8,887 nt of DNA from Firmicutes bacterium UBA3910 (GTDB lineage Bacteria > Bacillota > Limnochordia > Darwinibacteriales > Darwinibacteriaceae): assembly GCA_002391465.1 (NCBI GenBank), contig DGFC01000097.1, forward strand, positions 1-8,887, written 5' to 3'. The position numbers were made by a program, and so were the translations under genes. Positions within the stretch are counted from its first letter, which is position 1. The number at the start of each line of letters is the position of its first letter. Shown one piece after another: positions 5,113 through 8,887 of this stretch. A model generated the notes under the pieces. It was not told the origin of the DNA. It ran no database searches and was given only the letters and a program-made list of their open reading frames with translations.

Positions 5113-6198
5113 ATGTTGGTTGAACAATATGGTCCCCTCAAGGGTCAAATGCTGCAGATCATGGATGAAACAGGTTTCATTGTCCAACCGGACCTGGTTC
5201 CGGATCTGAGCGACGAAGAGTGGTTAGAGTTATACAAAACAATGCTGAGAACGAGAACCGCTGATATGAAAGCGCTGCAGCTGCAGCGGCAAGGGCGTAT
5301 GCTGACCTATGCGCCCAACACCGGGCAGGAAGCAGCCCAGGTGGGCTCGGCTGCAGCCATGGAAAAGAATGATTGGCACGTTCCCGCCTTCAGGGAACTG
5401 GGCGCCTGGCTTCATCGGGGTGTACCTTTGGAGACTGTTTACCTTTATTGGTACGGCAATGAATACGGCAGTAAGTTCCCGGAAGGCGTCAAGAATCTCC
5501 CCATTGCCGTTCCCATCGGCTCCCAACTGGCCCATGGCGTTGGACTGGCGATGGCCTCCAACATCAAGGGTGAAAGAGACGTGACAGTCGCTTATATCGG
5601 CGATGGAGGCACCTCCATCGGTGACTTCAGCGAAGCTCTCAACTTCGCCGGAGTGTTCGAAGCACCGATTGTTTTCATCATCCAAAACAACCAATACGCT
5701 ATCTCCGTTGCCCGCCATAAACAAACCAAAGCTGAAACCCTGGTGCAGAAGGCGGTGGCAGCCGGCATCCCCGGAATTTTGGTGGACGGCAATGACCTCA
5801 TGGCCATGTACGCTGCCACAAAGGACGCCATTGATCGCGCCAGACAGGGGGGCGGCCCAACCTTAATCGAAGCCTACACCTACCGCCTCGGTGCCCACAC
5901 TACCTCCGACGATCCCACCAAGTACAGGGAAGACTCTGAGGTGGAAAAGTGGAAGCCCAAGGATCCCATCAAACGGATGAAGGCTTATCTGATCAGCCGG
6001 GGAGTGTGGAGCGAAGAGCAGGATGAGGCGTTTCAGGAAGAATACGGTGAGTACGCGCTAGAGGTGTTCCGTAAGGTGGAAGCTGAAGGAGAACCGAAGG
6101 TAGAAGACCTGTTTAAGTACACCTATAAGGAAATGCCTGCGCATATCCGCGAGCAGTATGAAGAGTATCTCGAGTATTTAGAGGGGAAGGTGGAGTAA
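5113..6198 (+). CDS. pdhA: Pyruvate dehydrogenase E1 component, alpha subunit
   Basis: A 361-residue E1 alpha subunit that, with E1 beta, uses thiamine diphosphate (ThDP) to decarboxylate pyruvate and reductively acylate the E2 lipoyl arm. The ThDP and magnesium motif runs from GDG (163-165) to NN (192-193), in GDGGTSIGDFSEALNFAG followed by IIQNNQYAIS. RQGRMLTYAPNTGQEAAQVG (59-78) and the active-site loop YRLGAHTTSDDPTKYR (257-272, with H262) are typical. The alignment reads like Bacillus and Thermus PdhA, including VDGNDLMAMYAAT, rather than E1o or single-chain AceE. The length is normal for the two-chain E1 type. ATG 5113 follows AAAGGTGG with good spacing. It is first in the operon, and its TAA abuts the pdhB ATG. 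A branched-chain 2-oxoacid or acetoin substrate cannot be excluded from sequence alone. Confidence 0.93.
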   Translation: MLVEQYGPLKGQMLQIMDETGFIVQPDLVPDLSDEEWLELYKTMLRTRTADMKALQLQRQGRMLTYAPNTGQEAAQVGSAAAMEKNDWHVPAFRELGAWLHRGVPLETVYLYWYGNEYGSKFPEGVKNLPIAVPIGSQLAHGVGLAMASNIKGERDVTVAYIGDGGTSIGDFSEALNFAGVFEAPIVFIIQNNQYAISVARHKQTKAETLVQKAVAAGIPGILVDGNDLMAMYAATKDAIDRARQGGGPTLIEAYTYRLGAHTTSDDPTKYREDSEVEKWKPKDPIKRMKAYLISRGVWSEEQDEAFQEEYGEYALEVFRKVEAEGEPKVEDLFKYTYKEMPAHIREQYEEYLEYLEGKVE

Positions 6199-7176
6199 AT
6201 GGCCCTTATGAACCTGATTGGCGCAATTAACCATACCTTGGACTATGAGATGGGGCGCGATGAATCGGTTGTGGTTTTTGGCGAAGACGTGGGCTTAGAA
6301 GGGGGCGTTTTCCGGGCAACTGTGGGCCTGCAGGAAAAGTACGGGGCGAAGCGCTGCTTTGACACACCCATTGCTGAAGCAGCCATTGTGGGCACGGCAG
6401 TGGGCATGGCCATCAATGGTCTCAAGCCGGTAGCCGAAATCCAATTTTCCGGTTTTGCCTATCCAGCCTTCAACCAGATCATCTCCCACGTAGCCCGCAT
6501 GCGCAACCGTACCAGGGGACAGCGCAATCTTCCCTTGGTAATCCGCATGCCCCACGGGGGCGGCATTAAAGCTTTGGAACACCATTCTGAAAGCCTGGAC
6601 ACCCTCCTTGGCCATATCCCTGGCCTGAAGGTTGTCACGCCTTCTACGCCCTATGATGCTAAGGGGCTGCTCCTTTCTGCCATTCGGGACGAGGATCCGG
6701 TTATCTTCCTCGAACCCTCGAAAATTTACCGGGCGTTCAGACAGGAAGTGCCGGAAGACGATTACACCATTCCCCTTGGCAAAGCGAAGGTTTTAAAACA
6801 GGGCACAGACGTGACTGTTGTGACCTGGGGCGCCTATGTCCATGAGGTTTTGAAGGCAGACAAGATTCTGCAGGAGGAAGGGATTAACGCGGAGATCATT
6901 GACCTGCGCACAATTTCCCCCATCGATGGGGAGACCATTATCGACTCGGTCCAGAAAACGGGCAGGTTTGTGGTGATCCACGAAGCGGCCAAATCCTTTG
7001 GCCCAGGGGCAGAACTCATCGCCTTGGTCAATGAAGGGGCGTTTCTGTACCTGGAAGCTCCGCCTACCAGGCTGGCAGGCTTTGACGTAACCATACCCCT
7101 GCCCCGGGGCGAACACCATTATTTCCTGGATGCTGACCGCATGGCAGCAGGTATTAGAAAAGTTGTCCGCTACTAA
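6199..7176 (+). CDS. pdhB: Pyruvate dehydrogenase E1 component, beta subunit
   Basis: A 325-residue E1 beta subunit, full length for PdhB. The N-terminal pyrimidine-binding part has GEDVG (28-32) and FDTPIAEAAIVG (54-65), in which E60 is the conserved glutamate that activates ThDP. MPHGGGIKALEHHSES (117-132) carries the conserved active-site histidine region. The C-terminal transketolase-like domain begins near 190 and contains IIDLRTISPIDGETI and VVIHEAAKSFGPGAEL. The ATG directly follows the pdhA TAA. Its ribosome binding site, AAGGTGGAG, lies in the last codons of pdhA, so translation of the two subunits is probably coupled, which suits their equal stoichiometry in the heterotetramer. Confidence 0.94.
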   Translation: MALMNLIGAINHTLDYEMGRDESVVVFGEDVGLEGGVFRATVGLQEKYGAKRCFDTPIAEAAIVGTAVGMAINGLKPVAEIQFSGFAYPAFNQIISHVARMRNRTRGQRNLPLVIRMPHGGGIKALEHHSESLDTLLGHIPGLKVVTPSTPYDAKGLLLSAIRDEDPVIFLEPSKIYRAFRQEVPEDDYTIPLGKAKVLKQGTDVTVVTWGAYVHEVLKADKILQEEGINAEIIDLRTISPIDGETIIDSVQKTGRFVVIHEAAKSFGPGAELIALVNEGAFLYLEAPPTRLAGFDVTIPLPRGEHHYFLDADRMAAGIRKVVRY

Positions 7177-7190
7177 GGCTTGTGCGAGTG

Positions 7191-7196
7191 AGGAGG
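7191..7196 (+). promoter_or_regulatory. Ribosome binding site of pdhC
   Basis: A perfect AGGAGG lies seven bases before ATG 7204, inside the 27-bp gap after pdhB. This is the strongest Shine-Dalgarno in the operon, consistent with the high copy number of E2 in the complex core. It fixes the E2 start at 7204. Confidence 0.8.
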
Positions 7197-7203
7197 CTGT
7201 GCC

Positions 7204-8445
7204 ATGCTTGAATTTAGATTCCCTGATATCGGCGAGGGTATCGCCGAAGGCGTAATATTGAACTGGTTTGTGGAAGTGGGGCAGGAAGTGAAGGAAGGGG
7301 ACTCCCTGTTCCTAGTTGAGACAGACAAAGTTAATGCAGAAATCCCTTCACCCGCCAGCGGTAAAATCGTTGCCCGCTTCGGCGAAGTGGGAGATACGAT
7401 CAATGTTGGCGATGTGGTGGTGACAATAGACGATGGCTCTGGAGTAAACGTCGAACCTCCACAGGCAGAACCTGTAGAGGAAGACAACGCAGCGGTTGTG
7501 GGAGCTTTGGAAAGCTCATCACAGGTTTTGGCAACGAGCACTGAACACAGCGTTGAAAGTGCTGAAATGAGTAAAGGCAGGGTCCTGGCCACTCCGGTAG
7601 CCCGTAAACTGGCCAAAGACCTAGGGGTGGATATTACCACCATCCAGGGCACAGGCCCGGCAGGGCGGGTGATGAAGGAAGATATTAGGCGGGCAGCGGA
7701 AGTAAAACCAATGCAGGCGGCAGCCGCTGCACCTGTTGCAGCTGAACTGGAAGAACGGATTGCCCTCACCACCTTGGGCAAGACAATTGCCAGGAACATG
7801 GCAGTATCTAAACAGGAAATACCCCATGCTGCGGTAATGGATGAGTTTGACGTGACAGAACTGGTCAAATTCAGGCAGGAGAGTAAAGAACTGGCCGAAC
7901 GGGAAGGCTCCAAGCTCACCTATATGCCTTTCCTGATCAAAGCAGTTGCCTTGGCTTTGCAGGAGCATCCCCTCTTCAATGCCAGCTTCTCGGCTGAGAC
8001 CAATGAGATCATTTTGAAAAAATACTACAACATGGGCATTGCAGTGGACACTCCCGATGGTCTCTTGGTGCCTGTCATTAAAAAGGCTGACCAGAAAGGG
8101 CTCCTTGCCCTGGGCAGGGAAGTGCAGGAACTGGCCCGGAAAGCGCGGGAACGCACACTTTCACTTGATGAGATCCAGGGCGGTACCTTCACCTTGACCA
8201 ACTACGGTGCAGTGGGTGCCCTGACTGGCATACCCGTGATCAAACATCCGGAAGCGGCCATTTTAGGCATTGGCTCCATCACCAAAAAGCCGGTAGTCAA
8301 TGACAACGACGAGATCACGATCCGCCATATTCTACCCATAACACTTGCCTTTGATCACCGTTTCATTGACGGGGGCAGCGCGGGCAGATTCCTCATGCGC
8401 CTCAAAGCGTATTTACAGGAGCCGCTTTTGCTGCTTTTGGCCTAA
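7204..8445 (+). CDS. pdhC: Dihydrolipoamide acetyltransferase, E2 of the pyruvate dehydrogenase complex
   Basis: A 413-residue E2, which accepts the acyl group on lipoate, transfers it to CoA and forms the structural core of the complex. Domain order: one lipoyl domain (1-78) with the lipoylated lysine K42 in [12 protein letters not shown]; an acidic linker (about 80-123); the E1/E3-binding domain (126-163, [18 protein letters not shown] through GRVMKEDI); an Ala-rich linker (164-182); and the catalytic acyltransferase domain (about 185-413) with LTNYGAVG (331-338) and DHRFIDGG (384-391). In the last motif H385 and D389 are the catalytic pair. A single lipoyl domain is normal for Gram-positive E2. 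The tail after VYLQEP-like text is short and hydrophobic (LLLLLA), a common E2 ending. It is 27 bp after pdhB and 12 bp before the E3 gene. Confidence 0.94.
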   Translation: MLEFRFPDIGEGIAEGVILNWFVEVGQEVKEGDSLFLVETDKVNAEIPSPASGKIVARFGEVGDTINVGDVVVTIDDGSGVNVEPPQAEPVEEDNAAVVGALESSSQVLATSTEHSVESAEMSKGRVLATPVARKLAKDLGVDITTIQGTGPAGRVMKEDIRRAAEVKPMQAAAAAPVAAELEERIALTTLGKTIARNMAVSKQEIPHAAVMDEFDVTELVKFRQESKELAEREGSKLTYMPFLIKAVALALQEHPLFNASFSAETNEIILKKYYNMGIAVDTPDGLLVPVIKKADQKGLLALGREVQELARKARERTLSLDEIQGGTFTLTNYGAVGALTGIPVIKHPEAAILGIGSITKKPVVNDNDEITIRHILPITLAFDHRFIDGGSAGRFLMRLKAYLQEPLLLLLA

Positions 8446-8457
8446 AGGGGTGATGGT

Positions 8458-8887
8458 ATGAAACAATACAAAATCGCGATACTGGGCGGCGGCCCCGGCG
8501 GCTATGTGGCAGCCATTAAGGCAGCCCAGCTGGGTGCTGAAACGGTTCTGATTGAAGGGGGCGCCATCGGTGGGGTCTGCCTCAATGAGGGGTGCATTCC
8601 CACCAAGACACTGCTCAAAAGCGCCAAGGTTTATCAAGACATTTTACATTCGGAAAAGTACGGAATAGGAATCGGCGGCCAGGCGGAGATCAGAATCGAT
8701 TGGTCCGCCATGCTCCAGCGCAAGGATAACGTTGTGAGTCAGCTCACTTCAGGCGTGGAAAACCTGCTCAGGCAGAACGGAGTGGATGTGATCAAAGGCT
8801 TCGGTGAAGTACTTGATAAAAACACCATCCTGGTTAACGGCGAGAAGGTCAGCTTCGAAAACTTGATCATCGCCACCGGCTCCAGCC
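8458..8887 (+). CDS. lpdA: Dihydrolipoyl dehydrogenase (E3), N-terminal part, cut by the window end
   Basis: The first 143 residues of a flavoprotein that should be about 460 long. E3 reoxidises the dihydrolipoyl arm of E2 and passes electrons through a disulfide and FAD to NAD+. Visible motifs are the FAD-binding GGGPGGYVAA (10-19), the redox disulfide C41 and C46 in CLNEGCIPTK (41-50), and the second FAD contact LIIATGSS (136-143). The ATG at 8458 follows AAAGGGGTGA. An earlier ATG at 8453 is out of frame with the protein. The gene starts 12 bp after the E2 stop, so it belongs to the same operon. The active-site motif has GGVCLNE where GGTCLNV is most common, a tolerated variation. No break is seen before the window ends. 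Confidence 0.95.
   Translation, partial: MKQYKIAILGGGPGGYVAAIKAAQLGAETVLIEGGAIGGVCLNEGCIPTKTLLKSAKVYQDILHSEKYGIGIGGQAEIRIDWSAMLQRKDNVVSQLTSGVENLLRQNGVDVIKGFGEVLDKNTILVNGEKVSFENLIIATGSS

Noticed and set aside
7173..7919. Long minus-strand open frame (248 codons) opposite pdhC
   Set aside because: It is antisense to a clear E2 gene, has a Ser/Ala/Thr-rich composition typical of a mirrored frame, and shows no domain or ribosome binding site.
1..8887. CRISPR arrays, tRNA or rRNA genes, IS ends
   Set aside because: Looked for regularly spaced repeats, cloverleaf patterns and transposase text; none seen apart from the group II intron end.

Overview
The window looks like a chromosomal piece of a Bacillota genome, probably Clostridia-like. 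The evidence is strong AAAGGGGG/AGGAGG ribosome binding sites, short-stem intrinsic terminators, one good sigma-A-type promoter, and a pdhA-pdhB-pdhC-lpd gene order typical of Gram-positives. The species cannot be read from the sequence.

Left part (1-3130). The window opens inside the 3' end of a group II intron: the last 22 codons of its reverse transcriptase/maturase, then well-formed domain V and domain VI RNA hairpins, ending near 160. A minus-strand gene (211-840) encodes a secreted protein with a very acidic linker and a small, possibly beta-rich domain. On the plus strand, 1015-1607 is a flavin reductase-like gene not evident from any single open frame: read across one in-frame TGA and one frameshift it gives a nearly full-length protein, so it is a pseudogene. 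It is followed by an intact serine hydrolase of the beta-lactamase/class C family (1654-3081), closed by a strong hairpin terminator that can serve both strands.

Middle (3157-4791). Three minus-strand genes are closely spaced and probably form one operon. In transcription order they are a small basic protein with an internal duplication and a C-terminal membrane segment, a PD-(D/E)XK nuclease-fold protein of unknown role, and an AlkD-like DNA alkylation repair protein. A divergent intergenic region (4792-5112) follows. It holds an orphan plus-strand terminator and a promoter overlapped by a strong Fur-box-like palindrome.

Right part (5113-8887). A tightly packed operon encodes a pyruvate dehydrogenase-type 2-oxoacid dehydrogenase complex: E1 alpha, E1 beta, lipoyl-bearing E2, and the N-terminal third of E3, which runs off the window. 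Together they would oxidatively decarboxylate a 2-oxoacid (most likely pyruvate) to acyl-CoA and NADH. The most notable observations are the Fur-like site on the PDH promoter, the doubly disabled flavin reductase, the orphan terminator implying an unannotated short transcript, and the small internally duplicated basic membrane-anchored protein co-directional with the nuclease-fold and AlkD-like genes.
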